DNA of 64,000 bases from Alphaproteobacteria bacterium (GTDB lineage: Bacteria; Pseudomonadota; Alphaproteobacteria; CAAHEQ01; UBA3637): the NCBI GenBank assembly GCA_015062385.1, contig SUUT01000007.1:1-64000 (forward strand). The letters run 5' to 3'. The translations under genes and the position numbers were made by a program. The notes below the pieces were generated by a model, which was not told the DNA's origin, did no database searches, and worked only from the letters and a program-made list of their open reading frames with translations. Of this stretch, positions 50,206 through 59,665 are shown piece by piece. Position 1 is the first letter of the stretch. Each line of letters opens with the position of its first letter.

Positions 50206-50625
50206 TTACTCTTTCTTCTTTAACCTCATCCCATTCGGCATCAATTCAAATCCGAATTTTCGGTAAAAATTATCCAAGCCTTTATTATTCATATCATAAA
50301 ACAAATTAACGTATACAAAACGATTTGCATTAATATATTTTAAAATTTCATTCATTAATAAAGTGCCCACACCTTTTTTCTGATGAGCCGGATGAACGGC
50401 AACATCATAAATCATAGCCATGCATGTATCATCTATAACACGGGCAAATCCGATTGTTTTTTCTGCCGACAATACCGAAACCATAAACGTTGATTTTTCT
50501 TTAACATTTATCCATTGTTCCGGTTCATATCTGCCCCATCCGATTAAATCCAAAATTTCATCAATATCTTTCGTATTAATTTCTTTACCAATTTTAACTG
50601 AATAATTCACGAAATTCATCCTCAT
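50206..50625 (-). CDS. GNAT-family N-acetyltransferase
   Basis: YDVAVHPAHQKKGVGTLLMNEILKYI; FYRKFGFELMPNGM. Confidence 0.9.
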   Translation of the reverse strand: MRMNFVNYSVKIGKEINTKDIDEILDLIGWGRYEPEQWINVKEKSTFMVSVLSAEKTIGFARVIDDTCMAMIYDVAVHPAHQKKGVGTLLMNEILKYINANRFVYVNLFYDMNNKGLDNFYRKFGFELMPNGMRLKKKE

Positions 50626-50802
50626 TCTAATTAAAGCACTTTACTTATAAATAGTTTTTTTATATACGATTTTTTTATTTGTCAACTAAAAAAAATCAAC
50701 TCTATATATCAATACGTACACTTTTAGAACCTGATATACAATATTTTATTGCAAAAAAACATTTTATTATTATACTAAAATTATCTGTGATTGGAGAAAA
50801 AA

Positions 50803-51162
50803 ATGGAAATAATCGATTATTTAAACAAAACCGTTCAGGTCATTATGGACAGACCGCTTGGATCTAAGCATCCGAAGCATGGATTTGAATATCCTGTCAA
50901 TTATGGATACATCCCGCATACCATTTCCGGAGACGGCGAAGAAATTGATGCTTATATATTAGGAATCAATAAACCACTCAGAGAATTTACAGGCATTTGC
51001 ATTGCCATTATACACCGAACAAATGATAATGATGACAAATTAATTGTTGTTCCAAAAGATACAACTTTATCAAATGATGAAATTGAGCAAGCCATTCATT
51101 TTCAGGAACAATGGTTTGAACATATTCTTTTAAGAAATTCTGCTTCCGAAAATAATAATTAA
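50803..51162 (+). CDS. Inorganic pyrophosphatase-family protein
   Basis: HPKHGFEYPVNYGYIPHTISGDGEEIDAYILG; SD ggag upstream of ATG 50803. Confidence 0.75.
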   Translation: MEIIDYLNKTVQVIMDRPLGSKHPKHGFEYPVNYGYIPHTISGDGEEIDAYILGINKPLREFTGICIAIIHRTNDNDDKLIVVPKDTTLSNDEIEQAIHFQEQWFEHILLRNSASENNN

Positions 51163-51163
51163 G

Positions 51164-51679
51164 ATGAAATTATACCATTATATACAACGACCACATACCG
51201 CACACACAGACGGCATTTTATCTTTTTCTTGCAACCGGAATGCCGATATATCTTATTACATCAAGCGAAGCGGTTGTACAACACATATCGATATTGTTAA
51301 CTGGATGGAAAACTGTTTTATCGGCCGTTCAAGAGGTATTCGGGCATTAATCGAACCATTACAACCCTCTATGGACACACTTTCTGTTCAACAGTTTATC
51401 AATCAATCCGATTTATTTGAAATTGATGTATCCGCATTATAAAAAGACAATCTGTTAGAAGCTGTTTATCATAGTCCCTCTGTTTTAACACATCCACCCC
51501 AAAACAAATCAGATGAAACACTTTACAAATTAAATAATATTAATGAAATTGATTTTACACCCAACAATTACACACGATTAAACGACAAAAAAGGATATCG
51601 TTTTGCTTTTTTACGCTATTATCTAGTTGTTTTAAAAGAAGGGGTTATTCCGCCACAATATATTAACCACTTTAAATAA
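51164..51679 (+). pseudogene. Uncharacterised gene interrupted by an in-frame TAA at 51440-51442
   Basis: ORF MKLYHYIQRPHTAHTDG...FEIDVSAL* continues in frame for 78 codons: KDNLLEAVYHSPSVLTHPPQNKSDETLYKLNNINEIDFTPNNYTRLNDKKGYRFAFLRYYLVVLKEGVIPPQYINHFK*. Confidence 0.65.
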
Positions 51680-51724
51680 ATCCGATAATATACCGACGTG
51701 ATTTTACCCAAAATTATTTATTTT

Positions 51725-52015
51725 CTAATCGCCGTTATAACGGGAATATCGTTGACGTAACATTATTTGTGTAATATCTTCCCCCGAGTGAGATTGCAAT
51801 AATTCCGCCTCTTGCATGGCATGTTTTGATTTTGGCATTCGATCATAAAATTCTTCCATCGTCATTTCGCCATTTACAAGAGCTTCCATCATTTCTGCCC
51901 GAGCATGATTGCATCCCAATTCTAAATGCTGATAATATCGATATCCCATTGCAACTATGGATGGATCATCACAATTCATCATTAATTCGTCAAACGTTTT
52001 TACTTCTTTACTCAT
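51725..52015 (-). CDS. Small uncharacterised protein
   Basis: 96 aa ORF with aaaggagctgtt-ATG upstream on the minus strand. Confidence 0.6.
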   Translation of the reverse strand: MSKEVKTFDELMMNCDDPSIVAMGYRYYQHLELGCNHARAEMMEALVNGEMTMEEFYDRMPKSKHAMQEAELLQSHSGEDITQIMLRQRYSRYNGD

Positions 52016-52130
52016 AACAGCTCCTTTATTTAATTGTTATGTATTATATCATTTTGTCTTAAATTTGTCAATATTTTTTAAAGAAAAACAATATAAAAAA
52101 ATCCTTATATCCAATAATCAATATTATTTC

Positions 52131-52159
52131 TTGCTCTTTTCTTTTTATTATGATATAAT
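52131..52159 (+). promoter_or_regulatory. Putative promoter for structured leader/ncRNA
   Basis: TTGCTC-N17-TATAAT. Confidence 0.55.
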
Positions 52160-52168
52160 TTTTCATAG

Positions 52169-52375
52169 ATTTGATTTCGTAGAAAAAAATCAAATTAAGG
52201 GCGTAGAAACCCTTTGCATTGCCAGTCGTTTGCATAGCGACTAAAATAAATATGCCGACAATCTGTCTGTGGACGGATGTCGGTGAATAAGGTTCAGCCA
52301 AATAAGCCGAGCCGTTTGGTAATGCACGGTTTTCTAACATCCGCCCGCCTATCCTTTCCGATTGGTGGGTTTTTG
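52169..52375 (+). ncRNA. Unassigned structured RNA (leader or independent ncRNA), multibranched, ending in an intrinsic terminator
   Basis: Manual fold: hairpins 52169-52195 and 52197-52214 share loop CGTAGAAA; closing stem 52215-52223/52318-52326 encloses three hairpins; terminator 52344-52374. Confidence 0.6.
52344..52375 (+). terminator. Intrinsic terminator immediately upstream of an SD
   Basis: cccgcc-t-atc-ctttcc-gat-t-ggtggg-tttttg; aaggag follows at 52387. Confidence 0.65.
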
Positions 52376-52400
52376 TTAATATATGTAAGGAGAAAAAACC

Positions 52401-52991
52401 ATGAACCAAATAACAACTCAGACATTTTCCGAAACTGAACAAAACACATTAAAATTATTTGAAGCAATCAACCACAAAGATGAAAAAACTGCACTGGCAC
52501 TCATTGATGATGGAATTTGTATAGATATGAACATACCTCAAATAGATCCACGCATTAAATTTACCCCTTTATCATATGCAGTCAAGATGGGTTTATCAAG
52601 TGTTGCATTAAAACTGATTAAAAACGGAGCAGATATTCATGTTGACTATCCCGGAATGTATGAAACAATTACAGATGCTGCATGTCAAAAATGTTCTAAG
52701 GATGTCGTTATTGCATTGATTGAAAAAGGTGCCACAATAGAACACAAAGAAAACATCAAAAATGAATGGTTACCCGATATTCAAAAAACCCGTCAAACAT
52801 ATCAAGAAAAACATCGACAAGATATACAAAAACAATTAAATGCACTTATCGCATTATCCACCACAACCAATTTATGGGACCGAATGGAGACAACAGACAA
52901 AGAAGACGTTATTAGAGCATTGTCAAAGCATTTAACTTTGGAAGAAAAAAGATTTTTAATAAATCAACGAAACCCAAAAGATAATTGCTAA
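52401..52991 (+). CDS. Ankyrin-repeat protein
   Basis: KFTPLSYAVKMGLSSVALKLIKNGADIHVDYP...KDVVIALIEKGATIEHKEN. Confidence 0.8.
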   Translation: MNQITTQTFSETEQNTLKLFEAINHKDEKTALALIDDGICIDMNIPQIDPRIKFTPLSYAVKMGLSSVALKLIKNGADIHVDYPGMYETITDAACQKCSKDVVIALIEKGATIEHKENIKNEWLPDIQKTRQTYQEKHRQDIQKQLNALIALSTTTNLWDRMETTDKEDVIRALSKHLTLEEKRFLINQRNPKDNC

Positions 52992-53008
52992 TTTAATTCT
53001 AATCTCTT

Positions 53009-53045
53009 GCCCCTTGTAAAAAAGTTACAAGGGGCTTTGGTTTTG
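53009..53045 (+). terminator. Intrinsic terminator
   Basis: gccccttgtaa-aaaag-ttacaaggggc then T-rich tail. Confidence 0.75.
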
Positions 53046-53071
53046 ACAAAATATAAAAACTATGATATAAT
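53043..53071 (+). promoter_or_regulatory. Consensus sigma70-like promoter
   Basis: TTGACA-N17-TATAAT. Confidence 0.75.
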
Positions 53072-53086
53072 AAAAAGCATCAACAA

Positions 53087-53740
53087 ATGAAAAGGCAGAT
53101 ACAAATGACCGCTAATTTTATAAAATTTTTAAAACCCGTAGATGCAGCACTCGGAGTCGGAGAAGATATTTTGGCAAGCACAGTAGATGCTGTTGAATAT
53201 ACTGCAACAGCAACCCTTCAACCCGTTGTACAAGCATCTGTTAAAACCGCAGATAGCCTTTCCGATATAGCAATCGGAAACGGCAAACGAGGTAGTAAAA
53301 ATTTAATAAAAAGTCTTCGTTATACTTTAAGTACTCCTATCAATATAATATCCAGACTATTTACTAAAAATGACATTGTTCCGCTTGACGTAGACATGCC
53401 AAGCAAACCAGACGGAACATTAGAGGGAGCCCCGCTTTCAGGAGCAGTAATGAGGACAGTCAAAGAAAGCATTCATTCTGTTGGAGATACCCTTTCCGGC
53501 ACGCAAAATATAGCAGTTGGGGTTATTAATTTAGTTACACTAAATATAACTGATTCAACTAATGACTTAAAAACCGGAGTCAAACAATTTGCGGGAGTCC
53601 CTGTAAAAATAGCAGAAGCTATTGTTCCACCCTTAAATAATATCACACATGGTCTTACAGGAAAACTTGATCAATACGGAGATAGAATAGATCCCAATCA
53701 AAAAGAAAATAACAAACCAATCAGTGAACATGAACGATAA
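53087..53740 (+). CDS. Uncharacterised protein
   Basis: 217 aa ORF with consensus promoter; no family recognised. Confidence 0.65.
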   Translation: MKRQIQMTANFIKFLKPVDAALGVGEDILASTVDAVEYTATATLQPVVQASVKTADSLSDIAIGNGKRGSKNLIKSLRYTLSTPINIISRLFTKNDIVPLDVDMPSKPDGTLEGAPLSGAVMRTVKESIHSVGDTLSGTQNIAVGVINLVTLNITDSTNDLKTGVKQFAGVPVKIAEAIVPPLNNITHGLTGKLDQYGDRIDPNQKENNKPISEHER

Positions 53741-53757
53741 AAAAATAAATAAAATAT

Positions 53758-53786
53758 TTGACAAAATGAATACTTTATGATAAAAT
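53758..53786 (+). promoter_or_regulatory. Putative sigma70-like promoter
   Basis: TTGACA-N17-TAAAAT. Confidence 0.65.
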
Positions 53787-53824
53787 GAGTTTGTTTTGAC
53801 AATTCAAATAAATGATGATAAAAG

Positions 53825-54415
53825 ATGTTGCCCGAAGAAATAGAAAATATTTATCAAGAAAAGTTATCACAATTAGGTTTTTGTATCCAAACAGACAATC
53901 CTGAAAATGCTGCAAATCAACTGGAAACATCCAATTTGATTCCGGAAATAAAAAAATTATTGGATGAATACAAAATCATTGATATGGCTGATGCTTACGG
54001 CAATACATTATTGCATTACGTTGCTTCTAGCGAAGGATTTGACATCTTAGCTCAACGAGAACGGAAAGCCGGCAGTTTTACACATGTATTAGACATTCCT
54101 GCTATTGTGATGAGTTATAAACCCAATCCGTTAATGAAAGATGCTTCCGGTTTTACTCCCTCCTTCTTAGCCGCTTATTATAATAATGAAAAAGCCTATC
54201 GTTTTTTACAATCTTATGAAAATAGTTATACTGCCGGCAAAATATCTCGTGCAATTCAAGCACTTTCTGCCATATAACAAGAAGCAGAATACGTTTCCAA
54301 TCGAGGTTATCGGATATGTATTGCTTCACAACAAACACCTTCTTATTTTCAAAACAGTCGGGGAATTTTAAAAATTATGAATGATTTACAGGGCAAACCA
54401 CACACAAACAGTTAA
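53825..54415 (+). pseudogene. Ankyrin-like protein with an in-frame TAA at 54275-54277
   Basis: ORF continues in frame after the TAA (QEAEYVSNRGYRICIASQQTPSYFQNSRGILKIMNDLQGKPHTNS*); the continuation aligns with the paralogue at 54429. Confidence 0.6.
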
Positions 54416-54428
54416 ACGAGGTATCCAG

Positions 54429-55079
54429 ATGAATATTTTACAACAAGAAATACAAAAAGCCTTAGCAGAAAATTCACGTTCAGATATTCCGACTGCTGAC
54501 TTTTCAAAAGTAGCAGAACTCTTAAAAACGCATCCGGAACTGGTCAATTCACAAGATGGAAATGGTAATACACTTTTACATCTTCTTATTTTGCCAATCA
54601 AAATAGAAGGACTGCAATTAAAGGATGTGCTTGCCTATAACCCCAATCCGTTTATTAAAAATAACAATGGATTTACTCCCCGTATGTGTGCTATTCAATA
54701 TAAACACCACGAAGTGACCAACATTGCTCATCTTCATCCGGCACAAACAGAATATTACGATGAGATGTTATCTGCATATGAATCAACTTATCAGGCAAAA
54801 GAAACAGCAAAAACACTGTCTGCACTTTTTACAATCAGTTCTTTACAAAAATATCAAAGTGAAGGAATTGGTAATAATTTTCAAATATCTTCACCCTACC
54901 CGCTTCAACCGGTAGCAGTCAATGATGCAAAACGGCAAGCAGTAGAATCCATTCTTAATTTAGAAGGAGATATAGCTACACAAAGCATATTACAAAATAC
55001 CGAAAATACGAACAACTCCGAACAAAAGAAGTCTTTGAAAATGAAACAGAGGCAAAAGCAGGACGTTATGCACGCTTAA
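54429..55079 (+). CDS. Ankyrin-like protein, paralogue of 53825 gene; C-terminus possibly frameshifted
   Basis: Start MNILQQEIQKALAENS after the SD gaggta; the other frame runs on to 55143 (RTKEVFENETEAKAGRYARLIGKKEPLLTSRTITKRGQNTL*). Confidence 0.6.
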   Translation: MNILQQEIQKALAENSRSDIPTADFSKVAELLKTHPELVNSQDGNGNTLLHLLILPIKIEGLQLKDVLAYNPNPFIKNNNGFTPRMCAIQYKHHEVTNIAHLHPAQTEYYDEMLSAYESTYQAKETAKTLSALFTISSLQKYQSEGIGNNFQISSPYPLQPVAVNDAKRQAVESILNLEGDIATQSILQNTENTNNSEQKKSLKMKQRQKQDVMHA

Positions 55080-55343
55080 TCGGAAAAAAAGAACCGCTTT
55101 TGACAAGTCGGACCATAACAAAACGAGGACAAAATACATTATAATAAAACTTATTTACTCATTTAAATCTATCATCCTTATCTGTCCCAAACAGATAAGG
55201 ATTTTTTATGGCAACATACGCTATCGGATGACCGATAGCGATAGGCAATTCAGACTTCAAAATTTTTGGCTGATAAATAAAGTTTAAAAAGACTAATACC
55301 ACTTATATAAGACAGAGGAAATCTATTAATTAACTTATTTTAC

Positions 55344-55371
55344 TTGACAAATACAAAAAATACTTTATATT
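55344..55371 (+). promoter_or_regulatory. Promoter of 4.5S RNA
   Basis: TTGACA-N16-TATATT. Confidence 0.7.
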
Positions 55372-55377
55372 AACGAC

Positions 55378-55464
55378 TGGGAGAACACAGACGGCAACAG
55401 ATAACAGCCGGTCAGGTTCGGAAGAAAGCAGCCGATTATCTTGTGAACGGGTTGTGTTCTCCTG
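55378..55464 (+). ncRNA. ffs: Signal recognition particle (4.5S) RNA
   Basis: gggagaacacagacggcaacagataacagccGGTCAGGTTCGGAAGAAAGCAGCCgattatcttgtgaacgggttgtgttctcct: conserved SRP domain IV and closing stem. Confidence 0.93.
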
Positions 55465-55487
55465 ATAAAATAATAAATAACGCATGC

Positions 55488-55514
55488 CGGAACAAACATT
55501 GTTCCGTTTTTTTA
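55488..55514 (+). terminator. Terminator of 4.5S RNA
   Basis: cggaacaa-aca-ttgttccgttttttt. Confidence 0.85.
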
Positions 55515-55638
55515 TGATTTCAAACGAAATATTATCGCGTTGATAACGGCAGTTTTTTCACAAAAAGAACCCCGCAAATCCAGCCTTTTTAGAGAACAAA
55601 AAAAGGAACTCGTTGACCTAACCATTTTTTTTAGAGAA

Positions 55639-55672
55639 TAAAAAATCCGCCAATACAACTCAGCGGATTTAT
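55639..55672 (-). terminator. Terminator of the minus-strand gene 55695-57289
   Basis: minus: aaatccgctgagttgtattggcggattttttat. Confidence 0.7.
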
Positions 55673-55694
55673 TATAACAGTACCCAATTAAAAT

Positions 55695-57289
55695 CTATTT
55701 TTCACTATTTATCTGATTATTTTTTAATGCAAACAGCCTACTGTCAGTTGAACTCACAACAGGTTGTCCGCAAGCTCCTAACAGAGATGATATTGTCGTT
55801 TTATCCGATAATGATACATTACTCTTTAACACAACGGATTGTGACTGCGAATTTAACAAATTAGAAGCATTGTCAATAGTCTCTCCCATACCGTTGGAAA
55901 CATTTACGACATTTTTAGGCTTACTCGTTGCAACAGTTACTTTCTTACTCTTACCCAATGTTTCCCCGAAATCTAAATTATTGCTGCTTATCAATGGTAA
56001 TGATCCGGATGATGCATTACTACCCAAAACAATGGACACATCCGAAACAAATTTATTCACTTGATCATTAATACGTTGAGCATCCCCGTTATATTCTTTC
56101 TTTACCTCGTGTTCATATACTTTGACAACAGATGAATAAATTTGTTTCATACACGAAGGGTTGATAAAATCTTTGCCGCCTTGTATAACCGATTGAAGTC
56201 TGATTGTGTATGCTTCAAGAGTTTCTCCTTGATATCTTGGAAGAGATTCCTCTGCACTTTTTAACACTTGTTTATTAAATACATCCTGATCTGGTAAACT
56301 AAGTGATTGAACATATTGTTGCACACAATCCAAAGTTTCAGGTAATTTCTTAACATGCGAAGTTAAAAAACGACCAACATCACTAGCGACTTCTGTAACA
56401 CTTAATTTTGCCATATCATTTGCTCCCGAATAGAGATTCCGTTGCTCTTGTGATGGCATATTGGAACTGTTGTGTTTTATTTTAGAAACAACATCTTGAT
56501 TCACCTTTTGAGATAAGCATTCTTGGCGTTCCACTGGTAATTTAGGGTAAAGTGCATTTATTTCAGCAAACCGACGCTTACTCTTTTCTTGACGAACCTG
56601 AACCTTCTGTTTCTCTTGTTCAGCCAAAGATTTCCAGCGACGGTCTTTTTCTGCCCGTTGTTCCGGTGTATTATCCGGTAAAGCAGATATCTGTTGTACC
56701 AGTTGATTGGTATATTCAATCTCCGCAATTTCAGCTTTAATCTCATTACCCCAATACTTATCATAAACAATATTGGCATCCATTGTTTGAAAATCACGTA
56801 AAATAGCCTGCTGTCTTACATCACTGTTAATGACTTGTGCCAAAGCAACCCCTTGCCGTTGCATTATTTCCGATTGTGTTCCAATGGATGAAGTCCCGCC
56901 CATTCCGGAAGACTCTCTAACTGTTTTATATAACTGACGAACGGTTTCCGAGTGAGAAGCCCGAATTTCCCTATCTTTAACAGACCAAGGCAAATTTACA
57001 GCCAAAGCATTGCTCAAACATTGTTGTGCTTTGTTGACATTTTCCACACTGGGAGAATCACCGACCAACAAGCTTTCCGCCTGAGCAATTGCCGTTCTGA
57101 GCTTTATTAAATTTTCATCAAATTCTTTGGAGGTAATTGTTGTACCGTCTTCCGAATGCATAACTTCTTGTATCGGTTGACGCACAAATGATTGCTTTGC
57201 TACATTTATTCCAAATGCGGGGGGGGGGGGGGGGGGGGTATAGAACCACTACTTATTTCAAAATGTTTACGATTGTCTTGTTTGGCCAT
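55695..57289 (-). CDS. Coiled-coil-rich uncharacterised protein; proposed start ATG 57289, frame broken by C20 tract (possible phase-variable gene)
   Basis: Promoter TTGACC-N17-TATCCT, SD GGAGG, ATG MAKQDNRKHFEISSGSI then poly-C; downstream frame ...AFGINVAKQSFVRQPIQEVMHSEDGTTIT... is +1 relative at 20 C. Confidence 0.7.
57219..57238. repeat. 20-bp poly-G/poly-C homopolymer
   Basis: Direct count in the sequence. Confidence 0.9.
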
Positions 57290-57322
57290 AAGAACCTCCA
57301 CAAAAAAATTACCACTTCATAT

Positions 57323-57351
57323 AGGATATCATATTTTTAAGTATTGGTCAA
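57323..57351 (-). promoter_or_regulatory. Putative promoter of the poly-C gene
   Basis: minus: TTGACC-N17-TATCCT. Confidence 0.6.
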
Positions 57352-57493
57352 GTTTTTATATATTTTGCCTTGATACTTTCTATGCAGATAAGTTTATTTT
57401 TCATATTTATCCACAAACAAGACATAAAAAAAATACCATCAGTCATATAACATACGCTTGAATTACAGTCCAATTGGAAATTGCATAAAAAAC

Positions 57494-57718
57494 TTAAATT
57501 TCCAACTGCGTATTTTTATCAATATTCACTTCTGTATTACGACCAGTGTCTTTCATGGCATCATCATCTTCAATCGGCGGTGTTGTGGCATCCTGAATAA
57601 TATATGTATGCGGATAAAACGAATTATCCGGTTGTATCGGATGAGAAAGTCGACCACATCCCGTTAAAGCCAAAACCAAAACCATTCCGGATAAAAGAAT
57701 CATATTTTTCAATATCAT
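57494..57718 (-). CDS. Small lipoprotein
   Basis: MILKNMILLSGMVLVLALTGCGRL lipobox; immediately upstream of argS. Confidence 0.75.
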   Translation of the reverse strand: MILKNMILLSGMVLVLALTGCGRLSHPIQPDNSFYPHTYIIQDATTPPIEDDDAMKDTGRNTEVNIDKNTQLEI

Positions 57719-57733
57719 AAGAACCTCTTTGAA

Positions 57734-59497
57734 TTACATTTTATTCGGCACACGCAATCCCAATAAATCAGCCATTTTTAAACCCATTGCCAACGCATAT
57801 TTTGTTAATGTTAATCGTGTTTGACGGGTTATTTCATCAGTGCCTTTAATCGGACAATCATGATAAAACAAATTAAAATCTTGTGTCAATTTATACAAAT
57901 AATCACAAATAACGTGCGGTGCATTATTATCATATGTCGTTTGCAAACTTTCCGGCATTTGATACAACCGTAATAGCAATTGCCGTTCTGCCGGAACCCG
58001 AATAACCATTTTATCATTTTCCCGAACAGTTGTCGTTTCACCCATTTTTTCTAAAATAGATTTCATACGAACCAATGCATATAAAATATACGGACCGGTT
58101 TTCCCTTCGGTACTTGTTAATTTATCTTCGTCAAAAATGTAATTTTTCATCCGTTCGTTCATCAAATCGGCAAATTTTAAAGCTGAAACACCGACAATGG
58201 ATGAAATTTCTGTTTTTTCCGTTTCTGATAAATCACGTCCCATTTCGCCGGAATTCATCTTTGCCAATGCGGCATTCGTGGCAATATCAATTAACATTTT
58301 TAATGTCATCACACCCCCGTCACGGGTTTTAAATGGTTTATTATCCCGACCGTTAATTGTGCCAAATCCCAAATGTTCCGGTTTTGCCTTTTGTGTTAAT
58401 CCGATTTTTTCGGCTCCGGCAAAAACCTGTTCAAAATGCAATCCCTGACGGGCATCCACAACATATAAAATACTGTCCGGATTAAACTCATCCACCCGTT
58501 CTTCAATCGTAGCCAAATCTGTTGCCCCATACATAACGGCTCCATCAGATTTAACCATAATCAACGGGGGCAAATCATTACCTGTTTTAGATTTTCCCAA
58601 CGGAATAATCTGAGCCCCACTATCCGGAATGATAACCCCCTGCTCCGTTAAACGTTCAATCATTTTTTGCAATCGATCATGCACATGGCTTTCCCCACGC
58701 CACAGATCAAAATGAATATCCAACGGATCATATAATTTCTTAATTTCAGCAATGGATAAATCAATAAAATGTTGCCATAAAGCCCGATATCCTCGATGTC
58801 CGTTTTGCAACAAACGAGTATTTTCCTTTGCTTTTGCCAAATAAATTTCATCACTTTTTGATTTTTGAGAAGCAATCGGATACAATGTTTCCAAATCTTT
58901 ACTTGTTACCGGAGATTCTTTGGGATACTCCCCCGTAAAGGAATCATCAAAATACGGCAAATTCGGTTGACGTTCCTGAATTTCTGTAATTAATAGCCCC
59001 ATCGGCAAACCCCAATCACCCAAATGAACATCCCCGATAACGTCATCTCCGGCAAACAGATGAATACGTTTAATGGCTTCCCCAATAACAGCCGGTCTTA
59101 AATGTCCGACATGTAAAGCCTTTGCCACATTCGGACCACCATAATCAATAACAACCTTTTGCGGTTGCGTTTCCCGTTCATATCCCAATTGCGGGGTATT
59201 TAAAATCGAAAAAGCCTTTTCGCTCAAAGCTCCATCGGCAATAACCATATTAATAAAACCGGGGCCATCAACCGTTACTTGTTTAAAAAAGGAATCTTGC
59301 GTTAAAATATCAGCAATCTGTTGTGCAATTTGTCGTGGATTTTGCTTTAACTGTTTCGCTAAACTTAATGCGCCATTAGATTGATAATCACTGATATCCG
59401 GTCGGTCGGATAAACGAACCAATGTGTTTGCCTCTGCAAAACCACAAGTTTCATATGCTTTTTTTACCTTTTCCTTGACTAAATTTGATAAACTCAT
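57734..59497 (-). CDS. argS: Arginyl-tRNA synthetase
   Basis: DYGGPNVAKALHVGHLRPAVIGEAIKRI (HIGH); C-terminal ALKFADLMNERMKNYIFDEDK...; VICDYLYKLTQDFNLFYHDCPI. Confidence 0.97.
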   Translation of the reverse strand: MSLSNLVKEKVKKAYETCGFAEANTLVRLSDRPDISDYQSNGALSLAKQLKQNPRQIAQQIADILTQDSFFKQVTVDGPGFINMVIADGALSEKAFSILNTPQLGYERETQPQKVVIDYGGPNVAKALHVGHLRPAVIGEAIKRIHLFAGDDVIGDVHLGDWGLPMGLLITEIQERQPNLPYFDDSFTGEYPKESPVTSKDLETLYPIASQKSKSDEIYLAKAKENTRLLQNGHRGYRALWQHFIDLSIAEIKKLYDPLDIHFDLWRGESHVHDRLQKMIERLTEQGVIIPDSGAQIIPLGKSKTGNDLPPLIMVKSDGAVMYGATDLATIEERVDEFNPDSILYVVDARQGLHFEQVFAGAEKIGLTQKAKPEHLGFGTINGRDNKPFKTRDGGVMTLKMLIDIATNAALAKMNSGEMGRDLSETEKTEISSIVGVSALKFADLMNERMKNYIFDEDKLTSTEGKTGPYILYALVRMKSILEKMGETTTVRENDKMVIRVPAERQLLLRLYQMPESLQTTYDNNAPHVICDYLYKLTQDFNLFYHDCPIKGTDEITRQTRLTLTKYALAMGLKMADLLGLRVPNKM

Positions 59498-59665
59498 GCC
59501 TCATATCCTTTTTTAACATCAATAAAACTAAAAAGAGTATATCAAACAACCACCCTGAAAATCAAGAAATTTTTTAAAAAACAACCAATATTGTTTTTAA
59601 ATGAAAAAATCTCTTATCCGATATATTATCCGTTAATAAAACGCAAACACGGTTATTTTAAAACT

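Noticed and set aside
52195-52378. Group II intron fragment, tmRNA, RNase P or cobalamin riboswitch for the structured RNA
   Set aside because: Looked for domain V-like, tmRNA T-arm/ANDYALAA-like and B12-box (GCCACTG) signatures; none present, and no RT nearby.
40723-54277. Genome-wide TAA recoding to Gln as explanation for three in-frame TAA interruptions
   Set aside because: Essential genes in the window (glgP, trmB, glgA, ddh and others) end at TAA at the expected length, so TAA works as a stop; local gene decay is simpler.
57192-57461. Plus-strand ORF MLCYIYSKCGGGGGGGIEPLL...
   Set aside because: Only a read of the poly-G tract on the wrong strand; no SD, and the opposite strand has promoter, SD and ATG.
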